Positions 10,684 through 21,700 of a stretch of 36,956 nucleotides of DNA are shown piece after piece; within the stretch, counting starts at the first letter, position 1, and every line of letters begins with the position of its first letter. This DNA is from Pelomyxa schiedti (lineage: Eukaryota; Evosea; Pelobiontida; Pelomyxidae). The position numbers and the translations under genes were made by a program. The DNA is taken from positions 715 through 37,670 of the forward strand of contig JAHLWZ010000524.1 of the NCBI GenBank assembly GCA_020536535.1. The letters are read 5' to 3'. A model generated the notes under the pieces. That model had not been told where the DNA came from and did no database searches. It saw only the letters and a program-made list of their open reading frames with translations.

Positions 10684-12691
10684 TCATATGCGGCACTGTG
10701 CTGAGCATTGTTCCGTGGTCGGGATGAGGGACTGCGCCATCGCCGTGAATCTGTGTGAATGTAAGCTTTATTGCGGGAATGAACAAAAGCACTTGTTGAA
10801 GGTGCAAGCCTGCCACTCGGGAGTGTCGAGGCAATCCGGCAGAGACATCTGTTCGCCATTGTACACAACTCGCACGTAAAGGGCGCCTGCGCGGGGTTCT
10901 TAAAAAACAGAATAGTCTTGGAGTTGTTGCGTACCGTTGACATCGAAAAGCTCAAAGAGGATGTACGCCGCATACTTCGGCCACAGTTGGTCCCAAATTC
11001 CAAACATGCTCAGGAAAACCTCCACACTTGAATCGTGAGCCTTAATTTTAAATTTAAATCATTCGAGTTGAGAACCGGAAAATGCGAACGATACCGAGTA
11101 GAGTGACAGCTTTGGCTGGGTGTCTCCATCCACAACAGATTCCATTTGGTCGAGAATATCTCCCAAAAGCAATCCTGGTGACACGGAATGAGTTGCGAAG
11201 TGATTTCAAATGACACAAAGACACACCCATTGCAACTCTTCCGTAAGTCTGTGGATCCGGGAACGATAATTTTGTGACATCTTGCCACAGAACCGCTTCA
11301 AATACCTTTTTTCCTTTTGGTGAATATATTTCACATGACAAGGGCTCCAGTGAGAAAGAATACTTGATTAAAGAGATCTAAGTGCTTGGTAAGATTCTCA
11401 ACACAACACACAAGAGTCAAAACCTTCTGTCAACCCATCAGGAAGGGGAATGTTGTGGCATTCTCCAGACAATCCGCAGTCTCTAAAGAAGGCATGAGTA
11501 TTCAATCGGCGTTAATAATGTAGACAGCACACTCGATGTCTGTTTTGGTTGGAAAGAGGTGAGTCATCGAGAAAGAATGCGGAATTCACTCACAGTTGAG
11601 CTTGACTGCACTCCCAAAAATTTCCTCCAGTTGCTTCTCCAAAGGAACAACAACGTTCGCATCGTAGTGCAACCATTCGGGTGTGAGCATTGCCTCTGTT
11701 TCGTATTTTCCCAAGCATGGACACAGGTCAGCATTTGGTAAACTTTAAAAGGTCACCAACAGTGATGTCATTAAGGAAATAGATACAGGTCTTCTTGAGA
11801 GTCATCCATGGTGTACATATCAATCACGGTGGTTGTTGTGCCACCACCAGTTCCAGGTGGGTACAACCCATCACAAAATGCCTGAGAGTGATTTAAACAG
11901 CGAACAGGAGAGACAATGGGAGGGTGGTTGGGGAGGGGGTGCATGGGCGGACCATGGCAGACTGCTTCGTCCTCGAGTCGGAATCGTATCTCACAAACAC
12001 ATCGCCGGGATTGTGCTTTGGTGGCAAAAACTCAAGGTCATCGACGAAATAGCTCCGCATTGCTTCTCCGAGCTGTTTGCACTGTGTATTTCCGATGTCG
12101 GTGAGCTGGGCTGGGTGATTATTAACAGAATGCAAATTAGGTTGTGACACTGAATTTCCAATAAATAAATAAATTGGCTGACCCTTTTCACAATTTCCGG
12201 GCAGTGCATTTCTTCCGAACATGTAATGCTCCCTGTACACCCGAGGAATTGATGGTTGCGTGCCTCCAACGGTCATATCTGGGTCTCTGTAACGCAGAGT
12301 TAAAACTGTTAGTAAAGTAAGTGCAGCTCACGAAATTTGGGTCAAGGTGCAGTTCCACACATCGTCATAACCAGGCCAACATGGTGTGCGAAGCGGAACT
12401 CTGTCCCCATGTCGCGTGACCACTTGGGAAAATGTTAGACTGATTAAATCGGCGATTTCATTTAATTTTACATACAAACAGCGAACTTTGTTGTGGCGTT
12501 GGGGGCAGGGTTATCAGGAGGGCCTGTTTGTCCGTCCGTTGATCCGCAATAGTAACTGTACGGCGCCCTTTTGTTCTGGGAAAGTGCACGTCACTACAAC
12601 GTAACGGTTTTTTTGTTGTCGCGGTTCAAACAACCTTGGCAGCGATAACTCCGACCAAACACAACACCAACACCCAACAACAACACCGCAT
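10684..12691 (-). CDS. Histidine acid phosphatase, copy B (secreted or lysosomal)
   Basis: This is a full second copy of the phosphatase at 5212-7269. The start at 12691 gives a different signal peptide (MRCCCWVLVLCLVGVIAA), followed by an exon reading RAPYSYYCGSTDGQ and the catalytic VTRHGDRVPL. The core QLTDIGNTQCKQLGEAMRSY, the SAHDSSVEVF motif with the second catalytic His, and the end LIPTTEQCSAQCRI are all present, and the stop is at 10684. Introns sit at the same positions as in copy A, but the first, the third and the last two differ in sequence and length. Both copies appear functional. Their distinct signal peptides and 5' flanks could allow separate regulation. The start lies 122 bases from the end of the Rad54-type gene on the same strand. 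Confidence 0.9.
10931..12290. repeat. Duplicated tract, copy B (near-identical to 5522-6872)
   Basis: This is the partner tract of 5522-6872, in the same orientation and about 5.4 kb away. Near-identity through several introns marks a recent duplication or conversion event. The tract ends inside or next to introns that are unrelated between the two copies. Confidence 0.9.
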
Positions 12692-12812
12692 CACCTTCTG
12701 TATCCTTAAGCAATTTTTAAAAGAAATCCCTAAGAACAGCCGTTTCGAGAACCCCAAGATCCTGACACCCCGCCAGGGAGTAATGCCAACAACAAAAAAG
12801 AAAGTTTTTAAT

Positions 12813-15800
12813 TTAATCAGAAAAGTCACTATCACTGTCCTTCTTCTTGTTTGTCTTCTTGTTCTTGGTGTCACTGTAACTGTCACTGCCACTTGCGCTG
12901 CTGGAGCTGCTGCCACTAGAGCTCTTGTTAGAGCCCTTGTAGCTTTCACTGTCACTGCCACTGCTGGAGCTCTTTTTCTTGTTCTTCTTGCTTTTGTTGC
13001 TGTTGTTGTCACTTGATGAGCCGCTGTCACTGTCACTGCCGCTGCCGCTGCTGCTGTCCTTTATGTCCACGTAGCTCTTCTCCCTGGTTCGTTTCTGACC
13101 TGGTCTCACATCCACTTCGTCAGAGTCATCATCACTGTCACTGAGGGTGATAACGGGCCGGGGTGGGGTGCCACTGTCGGGTGCTGCAGCAGCAGCAGTA
13201 GCAGTTGTTTTTGGTATCACAGGTGATGTGGTTTTGGTGGAACTGGTGGTACTGTTGCTGGAAGCTGCTGGTTTTGCTGGTTCTTCGGCGGAAGTGTTTA
13301 CAGAGGCACTGGAGTTCTGGTTGGATTCACGGTTAGCCCTTTGTGCTGCTCGGGTTGCTGCCCTTGTTGTTGCTCTAGTTGTTCTGGGAGCAGTTTTTGT
13401 TGCTGGGTTGCTAGTTACTGAGGTAGTGGATGCGGCACTCGTTTTTGTTGTTGTTGAGACTGAGGTTGTGGTACCCGCAGTTACAGAAGGTGCGGTTGTT
13501 GTGGAGTCAGATGGGCGTTCTGCTGGAGCCGCATCAAGGTCTGTTCGTTCCGTTGGTTTCACGTCATTGGAAGAGTTTTTGGGCTTCACAGTTGTTGCAT
13601 TTGGTTCCTTTGACTTCACATTTTTTACCACCTTTTTGGCAGTTGGTTTAGTTGTTCTTCCTTTATCGTTGCCATCACTTTCATCATCACTCTCACTCCC
13701 ACTGGAAGAATCGTCTTCATCATCACTGCCATCGCTTCCACTTCCATCATCACTTCCTTTCTTAACATCTTCATCATCACTGCCTACTTCTCTCTCACAT
13801 GGATCTTCAGTGGCTTCTATTTGAGCTTTGCCGTCAACATGATTCGAGAACATGAATGACACCACCCCATCAGGCATTTCATGGAATATAGGGTCTGACG
13901 TAGCGTGCATGTCAGCGTGATGCTGCCAGGTAGAAACGAGGTCAATGTTCAGTTTCTTTCCTTTGGTTGTGTACATGACTCGTGTAGGGGCGCCACATGA
14001 CCTGATAAAAGGTAAATTTGTTTGCTTAAATGCATTTAAGTACAATACCGGCACTGAAGAAGATCATGAGTCTCGCTTATGGTGTCTGGAACGTACTTAA
14101 ACAAGTCTTTCAGTTCGGTACTGCTAAACTGTGATTCCACTTCTGTGTTCTTATCTACCACACTTGAGGAAAGCGTCAGTTTGCTCATCTGCCTCTGGAA
14201 AATCTTTTCTTCAATTGTGCCAGTTGCAAGAGTTCGGTATATCCTCACAAGGGAGCTTTTTTGTCCGTCACGCCATACTCGAGCCATGGCCTGGAGTGAA
14301 ATTAGTTTCTCCGGAGTTTGGAATGTAAAAATCATACTTGGTCATCATTTGCTGGATTCCAGTCCGGGTCGAACATAATGAGGTGGCATGCTCCAATAAG
14401 ATTTAGTCCACAGCCACCAGCTTTGGAACTCAGCAAGAAAATCTGGGAGAATTTCAGGAGGTAAATAGAAGGAACCTGAAGGCACACAAATTCCGGAGCT
14501 TGAGGATTATTGAACATGTCAACAAATTGTTGTCTCTTTGGCACGGACAGAGATCCATCAAGCTGAAAGAATGGATAGTTCTTGTATTTACACCATGTGG
14601 CCATCGCCTCCAACGTTTGTGTGTAGTTCGAAACAATTACAATCTGTTCGGGAGATTAGCTTCAGACCACGCTGCCAAAAGCCAAGGAAACCTTCTCCTT
14701 CGCCGCGCGAATTTTCTTCAGCAAGTAATCCACGAACCTCATTTTTCCACTCAACATTGTGTCCATTATATACTTCGGGTTGGCTTGCAACGGTAAATGC
14801 GCCGGGAAAAGAGAGTGAATCCAAGGGAATGTCCCTTCCACACATATATCCCGAAGTTGGGAAGGGTGATTACACAGTTTCTTGAGGGCAGATATCATTT
14901 GCAAGGCTGCATCTTTTTCCACTTCAGTGCGCTTTACGAGTCCTGTGTATAGCTGCTCTTGAAGAGGTGTCATTCTGAATTTGATTAGGTTAAATTTCGC
15001 CAATTAGGATTGAGGGGGCTCAACTTGCAGAATACTGTGAATTCTGTTTTGGCCGGAAGGTATTGCTGGTTGATGGTGTTGCTTCTCCTTAATATGAATT
15101 GTTCTGTGATTCTGATGAGCTCGTCTTGTCTCGCTGCACTATTCTCACGCTCCTGAGGGGTGGCCAGCTTGTCTCTTCCTTTGAGAATAGGTTCAGCAAA
15201 AACCTAAAAACCTTCAATGAGAGGCTACGGTGAAATGGGAGTCAATACATTTCTAAAAGTCAGCTGTTCACCCAAAATTCCGGGATTAACAAAGTTGACC
15301 ATGGCATAGAATTCGTCCAGGTCATTTTGTATTGGTGTGCCTGAAAGAATTATCCTTCTCGGAGTTGGTAGAGATGCCACAGCTTGAGCGGTCTTGATGT
15401 TATTGTTCTTCAACTTGTGACCTTCATCACAAATAACAAGACCAATTCTTGGGAAGGTTGATAGAAAGTAATGTTTTCCTATGCCGCACATACTTCACAG
15501 GGATGAGCTTTTTTACTCTGATTTTCAGTTGATCATAAGATATTACCATGACAGAAGTATCTCCAGAAGTAAACTGTGCTAGCACTCTATTTACTTTGGC
15601 ACTTGAAGAACCAATTGATGCAACTTTTAATTGTCCGCCCTAAGTGGGATAAAAAATAAAGTGAGGCTGCAGAGGGTGTGTTCTCTTACCAGCCACTTGT
15701 TGATTTCTTTTTCCCAGTTGGACACAAGACTACTGGGTGCCACAATCAGAGCTTTTTGGACCACTGGATTCCCGTCAATTCTAGAGTGCCGTTGAGTGTG

Positions 15801-17200
15801 GAGCAATACACAAAGTCATACCCTTGTCTCACAAGAGTCCAAAGGAGTGTGATGGCCTGAATTGTTTTTCCAAGTCCCATTCCGTCAGCCAGAATGCAGC
15901 CCTTACCGTTGTAGTGATGCAATCCCATAGTACAATCGAACATGAATTTGACACCATCCCTTTGATGAGGACGCAAGCACTTGGACAACACTGGATCAAC
16001 TACAACTGCCACCTTGAAACAATGTGAAAAAAAGTTCTATTTGAAGGGTTGGTACCTTGCCAGACATTGGAAGGGGATTGTACAGAACAAGAGAACCTGG
16101 AGCCAGTGGATCGTGGAGTGGTTCATTTGCTCTTCGAGGTTTTTTAGGCCCACCTTTCCAGGGTGGTTGCCATCCTGATGGTCTCCGATCAACTGAAGAG
16201 CTGGTGAGGAAAAGACAGGAAACGGAGTATTGTGAATAATGGATTAGAATCTCACTGACTCGAAACACACCAGGGGCTACATAGCCCGGAACGGGACGCA
16301 ACAATGCGGACACCTTTGATTCAGGCGGTACTTCAACCTCAGGCTCTTTTCCAGAAGGTTCTGTTGCAACCTCTATAGGGGCCTTGGCCAGGAATACACT
16401 TCCATTTTGATAGTCAGAGTGAGGTACTTGCGGTCCAATTTTAACTCGCTTATTTCCAATGGCAACAACACTGCCAGGTAAAAACACAGCAACTTTGCTC
16501 TTGATGCGCACACGTTGCAGCTGATGGTCCGTTAGCAACATAGAAAAGCCGGTATCAAAGAGACATCACACCTTTATGTCATAATTTTCCTTGCTTGGGA
16601 CAGTCTTTTCCTCCCTCGTCAAAGCTGCAGTGCCAACAGACTTCGAAGACCTTGTCAACAACCTGCACTGAGCGAATCCCACTTCCAGCAAGCCAACCAC
16701 CCAGTCGCCTCCGCCGCCGTTCTTCCCCTTTGACAGCGGGGCCCTCCACCCAGACCAGTAATACAGCGGCTTGTCATTCGTATTCAAAGCCACGCTGAGC
16801 TCGCCCAGGCCCTCCGCGCTCTCCATTTTGTCGCCATCTTCTTCCTCTCCGCTGCCGCTGCCACTGCCGCTGCCACTGCCGCTGTCGTCGCTGCCGGCCT
16901 CGCCGGCCTTGGCCTTTGCTTTCTCTTTGGCTTCTGCTTCCTTGAGCAACTTCTCGACCAACTGCAGCGGGTTCATCTTGGATTTTGCCCTCTCTGCTGC
17001 CAAGTACGACTGAAACGCCGTCTGGTCCAGCTACATAAAAATATGGGGCCATTAAGAGGAGCAAAATAAAAACAAAGTTCAGTGAGTGAACAAAAGAATA
17101 GGCGACGATGGCGTCGTTAGACAAGTACGAGTGTTGTCGTGTTTTGTCGTACCCTGCGGATCTTACGGAGGCGTTCCGACGGCTGCTCGTCTCTACGCAT
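12813..17200 (-). CDS. RAD54: Rad54/Rad54B-type SNF2 DNA translocase with Ser/Asp-rich tail
   Basis: Rad54 proteins are dsDNA-dependent ATPases that help Rad51 strand exchange and remodel chromatin during homologous recombination. Exon 1 (17200, [16 protein letters not shown]) splices to [14 protein letters not shown] and an acidic Gly/Ser stretch. The helicase begins at [18 protein letters not shown], with motif [12 protein letters not shown] (families usually have E or D where G stands), motif Ia [14 protein letters not shown], motif [10 protein letters not shown] and motif [16 protein letters not shown]. It continues with [25 protein letters not shown], motif [15 protein letters not shown] and motif [11 protein letters not shown] followed by [12 protein letters not shown]. 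The Rad54-specific end [13 protein letters not shown]...MPDGVVSF is present. About 330 residues of low-complexity Ser/Asp/Lys/Thr sequence follow to the stop at 12813. Roughly ten short introns join in phase. Whether it is Rad54 or Rad54B is not settled. Confidence 0.92.
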
Positions 17201-17710
17201 TTTACTTCGTTGCAGATTTTAGATTTCAAATTTCATCACAGTCAAAACTCAAAGTACACAAACTCGGCCTTGCTTGCGAGGGTCTGAAGTCTGGCGCACT
17301 TTAGCGGGATTGGAGAGACTGAGGACTGAGCCGAATCTGGACTATTACAGTTAGTTTTCACAGCAATGCTGGCTTAAAACTGGGAGGTGCTCATGTTCCT
17401 GTACATTCTACTTCATTGGCTTCTCCCTGTGGGATCCTGCTTTGACCCCTCTATTGAGCTCTGCTCCTTTTCAATCTGAAAGGCAGAAACATGAGGATAA
17501 TGAAATGAAGCAGAAAGAATTCCAATCTGCCAAGGTTGCTCTCAAGAGAGTTTTACTCCTTTTTCCTTTCTTTCAGGAGTCAGACTTGGCAGATTGAAAT
17601 TCCTTTGGCTTCATTTCATTATCCTCATGTTTTTCAGCTTTTCAGGAAAAAAAGAATAAGTCAACTTACACAAATCTATGTCTATGGGCAGCCATTGCCA
17701 GATTAAGCTT
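17201..17710. other. Intergenic region with a large inverted repeat
   Basis: No coding potential is recognisable between the start of the Rad54-type gene and the stop of the small CxxC protein. The dominant feature is the hairpin at 17476-17647, listed separately. The bases next to 17200 should contain the Rad54 promoter. Confidence 0.6.
17476..17647. repeat. MITE-like inverted repeat (hairpin)
   Basis: Two arms of about 48-60 bases (17476-17535 and 17585-17647) are inverted copies of each other around a loop of about 50 bases. The inner 48 bases of the arms differ at only about four positions and share AACATGAGGATAATGAAATG and CAATCTGCCAAG. The outer part matches less well (CTGAAAGGCAG against CTGAAAAGCTG). 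A small palindrome, CTCTCAAGAGAG, sits in the loop. No transposase and no clear target-site duplication are visible. It could be a non-autonomous terminal-inverted-repeat element or a hairpin RNA locus. Confidence 0.85.
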
Positions 17711-18179
17711 TCAATAACGGCATCTAATGCAATCGGCTTGTGTCACTGGAAACTTAATGTCCTGTGATGTGGGTGGGGGTATAGGTGTTAACTTCCACAT
17801 GGGTGGCCTGGCAAATGCGCTAGAAATTGGCTGTTAAGTGATATTGCCTACCATGAAGTGCAAGCCTGCAAAACAGATGGAGGGGAAGTGGACCTTATGA
17901 CTTGCAGTTGGGGGGAGCTCAGAGAAGTCAGCCGGTTGCGATTTTCTGGTGATGGCGAATCTTGTGTGCACCAAGAGTTGCAGGGAATAGTGTATTTAAA
18001 CCCCCACTGCATTGTGTTTGTTGTTCCCCTGGTTCTCCCACCTGTGGTGGGGTCTCGGCTGTAGGTGACAATGGTGGTGCGGGGAGTGTGTGTGGTGCAT
18101 CATGCCTTTGTTCTTCCTCATCACTCTCACTCAACTCCTCTTCTGACGCGGATCTATGTGCCTCTGAGTCTGTCGACAT
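17711..18179 (-). CDS. Small acidic protein with paired CxxC motifs, unrecognised
   Basis: The start at 18179 gives a Ser/Glu-rich acidic N-terminus (MSTDSEAHRSASEEELSESD), then a Pro-rich stretch. Three very short introns (about 25, 36 and 30 nt) can be removed in phase. The result is CTSC, a Pro-rich segment with PMWKLTPIPPPTSQDIKFPV, and CIRC, ending at a TGA at 17711-17713. The two CxxC pairs, about 27 residues apart, look like a four-cysteine metal site. Without splicing, the frame stops at 17928 after a less protein-like end. I do not know the family. The short introns make the model tentative. Confidence 0.45.
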
Positions 18180-18350
18180 ATGTTGCTTGTGGTTGAATTT
18201 TTGTTATAGTGGCAACTGTAAGTTGGATTACACATCAAAAAAAAAAAAAAAAAAAAACAAGGGAGGAATGCGTGCGAAAAGAAAAAGAGATCGGTGAAGG
18301 CGATGGATCTGGAGACACACATGTTCCTCATCTGAACAAAACGATCAACA

Positions 18351-18614
18351 ATGAATCTTGCCAATGGCGATGTCGGCTGTAGTGGCATATCGTCACTTCA
18401 CTTTGTTTTTTTGTTTCTTTTATGCTCCGTTTTCTTGGTTTTCGCTGTGATGTACAATATCAACACCTGGGTAATGAAATTTCAACATCAAGAGGGTGCT
18501 TTCCGATTTTACAACTGGAATGCACAGCTGAATAGCACAGCAGCATCAAAGTACCCTGTTGCTCTTCTTCCCAACTGTAGGTGTGGATGGAATGGGATGT
18601 GCAACTTTGGTTGA
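18351..18614 (+). CDS. Possible small single-pass membrane protein
   Basis: An open frame of 87 codons starts MNLANGDVGCSG and has one strongly hydrophobic stretch, LHFVFLFLLCSVFLVFAVMY (residues about 16-35), followed by a polar C-terminus with Asn-x-Thr/Ser sites. Part of the C-terminus may be intronic: a GT at GTAATG near 18471 and an AG ending in tgcacag near 18528 would remove about 58 bases. No family is recognised. It lies between two minus-strand genes and has no visible partner. An A-run at 18238-18257 lies upstream. Confidence 0.35.
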   Translation: MNLANGDVGCSGISSLHFVFLFLLCSVFLVFAVMYNINTWVMKFQHQEGAFRFYNWNAQLNSTAASKYPVALLPNCRCGWNGMCNFG

Positions 18615-18797
18615 GGACATAACAAATTTAAAAGGAAGCACTTGTCGCGTTTTTTTTTTTTTGTATACAAACCTACTCAAGAAAAAAAAGTGATGAACTC
18701 TCATCAAATCTTCAACGTTTTAAAGACGAAGAAACAAAGTGCACAAGATACAGAAACACAAAGGAGCAGGGCATAAATAAACCAAAGGGGGGTGTTC
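18615..18797. other. Short intergenic region
   Basis: This is the stretch between a possible plus-strand small gene and the 3' end of the CAND1 gene. It is A/T-rich with a T-run near 18650-18662 and probably holds the two converging 3' ends. No other structure is visible. Confidence 0.4.
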
Positions 18798-21700
18798 TCA
18801 AGCCACTAACTTCTTCAGTGCTTCACCAATCTGCTTGTCCGCAAGAAGTTCCTGTGCAACATGGTCAGAATGCGGAAAGCACTATTAGAAAAGGAGAGGA
18901 ATTACCGCTAATTTGGGATAATTGTCAGAGTTGGGGAGCTTGATTATGTTTGCGATGGTGCTCATCACGTTTTCTCGGATTTCGGCCTCGTGGAGGGCGT
19001 CGTCTGTTTTCTTGGTCTCTTCCTTGGTTGTGGCCACAAGAGGCGGCAGGATAATGTCGAGTGCTTGTTTTCGAGTTAGCGGTAAGAAAAAGGCTTGATA
19101 GTGCAGCGGAAACCTTCAAAAATGGAGGCGGGCGACACGGCCATAACGGAATTAAGGATCCTGCAGCAGGTGTTTCGAATATCATAAACATCAGTCAACC
19201 CCGGCTGGATAGCGCGGATCAGTGTGGGCATGTCCAGTCTTGGGGAAAAATGTAAGTGGAAAGGAAAAAGGTTGTTGAGCCGTACTTGTCAATCAAAGAC
19301 TTGCACAATAAGGCAACAATTTCATAGGCGTCTTTCCTTGCTGCAAGAGCATCATCGACTGTGACCTTCATGAAACCGAGATCCACAATGCTTATGTACT
19401 CTTTCTGGTGCGGTGTCGGTTGAATAATACCCAAAATAGGACGAACCTTGGGAGGTAACTCGGCATAGAGGGCCCCAAGATACTGTACAATTATTCCCCT
19501 GAGCATCTTCGGGTGATTTGCAGCAATTTGCCTCACGGTCTGCAGTGCACGCTCACGAACACCTAGTTGCTTCGTTTTATCGTCGTGGGCGTACGAGATG
19601 AGATTGAGGATTGGTGCAACGTGAGGCGCAACAGCGGCAATGATCGGCTGCAATTTGGTTGGTTGGGAGAACAATCAGGATCGTGGAAGTACCTCGGTGT
19701 GTTCCTCGGAAAGCGCGAACCTTATAGCGGCAACCATTGTACCTCTCTTACCACTCGACCTACTTTCAAGGGAGTCCGCAATTGCTGCAATAATGCTCTG
19801 TGGAGGCGCACTTCCGCCAGAAACGGCAACGCTTACACCAACTCCTGAAGTAGCAGCCAGTTTTCCAAGAACTTCCGCAACAGTGTCACGTGTGGCAACA
19901 TCATCAGCATCGCAGTGACGGAACAGAAGTCTGGTGATTTGGTCAACATGTGGCTTGAGGGTATCTGCACGAGATCGTACTATCTGCAGATAAAGAAAAT
20001 CTGAGAAGAGAAAACTTGATATTGGAACAGACCTCACGAAGGGAGACGAGAAGAAGTCTCTGAATTGAAGAGGACCCAGAAGACATCTGCTCCAGCACAA
20101 ATGGCAGGAATGTCTCCAAATTGCCCAGTGCTACACCTCCAATTGCCATGGCCGCTGCATGCTTGCTCTACGAAGAAATTGGTTGGAATACAAAGCTGGT
20201 GTTTAGTTGGAGGAACCTCAGGGGTTCCAGTTGAGAAAAGCGCAAATAAATCTTGAAGAATGGTTGGGATGCCAGCAAGGCTTTTTCGCTTCCCGACTTG
20301 CCCAAGGAATAGGAGAGCAAGTGTCCTCATCTGTAGGAGGGGGATTACTTACAGACAAACATAGATTAATTGTAATACATTGTCTTCTCTTGTTTTTGCG
20401 TCTCGCACCAGTTGAGTGATTACGCCATCAACTGCCCGTGTATTGGGGCAACTTGAGACAATTGCGCCAACACATTCGGCAACAACTGTTGCCACCTAAA
20501 AGAAAAAGTTGTTGTGAATTCTTTTTTGCAAAAGATGCCTTAATACCTGCTTGGTATTTGACGTGTCACCTTTGGCAATTACCATCACAGACTCCAAGAA
20601 TTGTTGGAAGGGCAATGCTGGGGCTGCAGTCTTCACCAATTCACTATAAAATTGGAGAAGTGCCTGAGGGAGCATAAGTGCCTCAATTAAAAGGAAAATA
20701 TTACCTGAAGAGCAGCACCTTGCAACATGGCACCTTCTATCAGCTTTAACGTTTGGGGAATAAGCTTCTCTTGCATCGCTGGCACAATGGCTGCTTGTTG
20801 CACTTTGAGTACTGCAAGCATTGATTAGAAAAAAAATCTCTCTGAGATAGTCCATACAGGAATGCGCAAGATTCAAAGCCGTGCTCACAAAGAAAAGATC
20901 CGAAGACCGCGTGGATATTAATACAGCTATCTCATTTGAGATCGCAGGACTGTGCTTTGGTACCGCCGGATCGCGGCCATAGGCTTTTAGAATTTCGATA
21001 AGAGCCAACACAGTAAAATCTTGGAGCTCCTTATCAATCTTGGAGAGTGTGAAAGTTTAGGGGAAAAAATCCGAAGGAGAGAAATGGCACCTTCTTGAGG
21101 AAAAGTGACATTTCGTGAAGAATTTCATTCAGGTGTGGGGCAAAAGATGCCTTGTTGGATTCAATAATAAGTGGAATCACCTGAAAGGGAATGAGGAACA
21201 AAGATTTGAAGACTGTGGTGTGCTTCACCTTTACGACGGCCGTTCGGGCAACTTCCCCACTAAGCTTGGAAACAAGGAGTTTCAGGCAATCCCCCAATTT
21301 TGGCATGGCATCACCAGCAGCTGCGACCATGTGTCCAAGGGCAACCATAGCGCATTCTTTTACTTCTTGGTCAGATGAGGGCGAATTGGCTTGTTTCACA
21401 AGAGCAGTGTAAAGGGGTTCTATGAAAGGTCTAAAGTCGAACGTCGATCCCTAGAGGTGAGTCAATACGATGACTAATACAAGTCCAAAGAGGCAGCACC
21501 TCAGGTCGGATGACGTGAACGAAAGCCGTGGCGAGATGCAAAGCTTCAGCAGCCACTCGATTCATTGGATCGACAATGGTCTTGAAGAGGTGCGGAGCAA
21601 CAACAGCCACTTGAGGCTGCAATGTGGCAGGTGGATAAGTTTCCATGACCATCCACAAAAAGGAGAGACTGTGGATTTTGAGTGGAGCTGTTCCTCCTTC

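Noticed and set aside
10616-10879. 87-codon plus-strand open frame
   Set aside because: Its main part is antisense to the last exons of phosphatase copy B, and the equivalent frame in copy A is different.
12636-13016. 126-codon plus-strand open frame with Thr/Val/Ala repeats
   Set aside because: It is antisense to the phosphatase B signal exon and the Rad54 tail; its composition is low-complexity only.
13147-13824. 225-codon plus-strand open frame
   Set aside because: It is the antisense of the Rad54 low-complexity tail. Its Val/Ala/Leu-rich composition is what the reverse of Ser/Thr/Asp codons gives.
18238-18257. A-run as a sign of a retroposed gene
   Set aside because: No homologous intronless copy or target-site duplication is visible next to it. 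Simple A/T runs are common between genes here.
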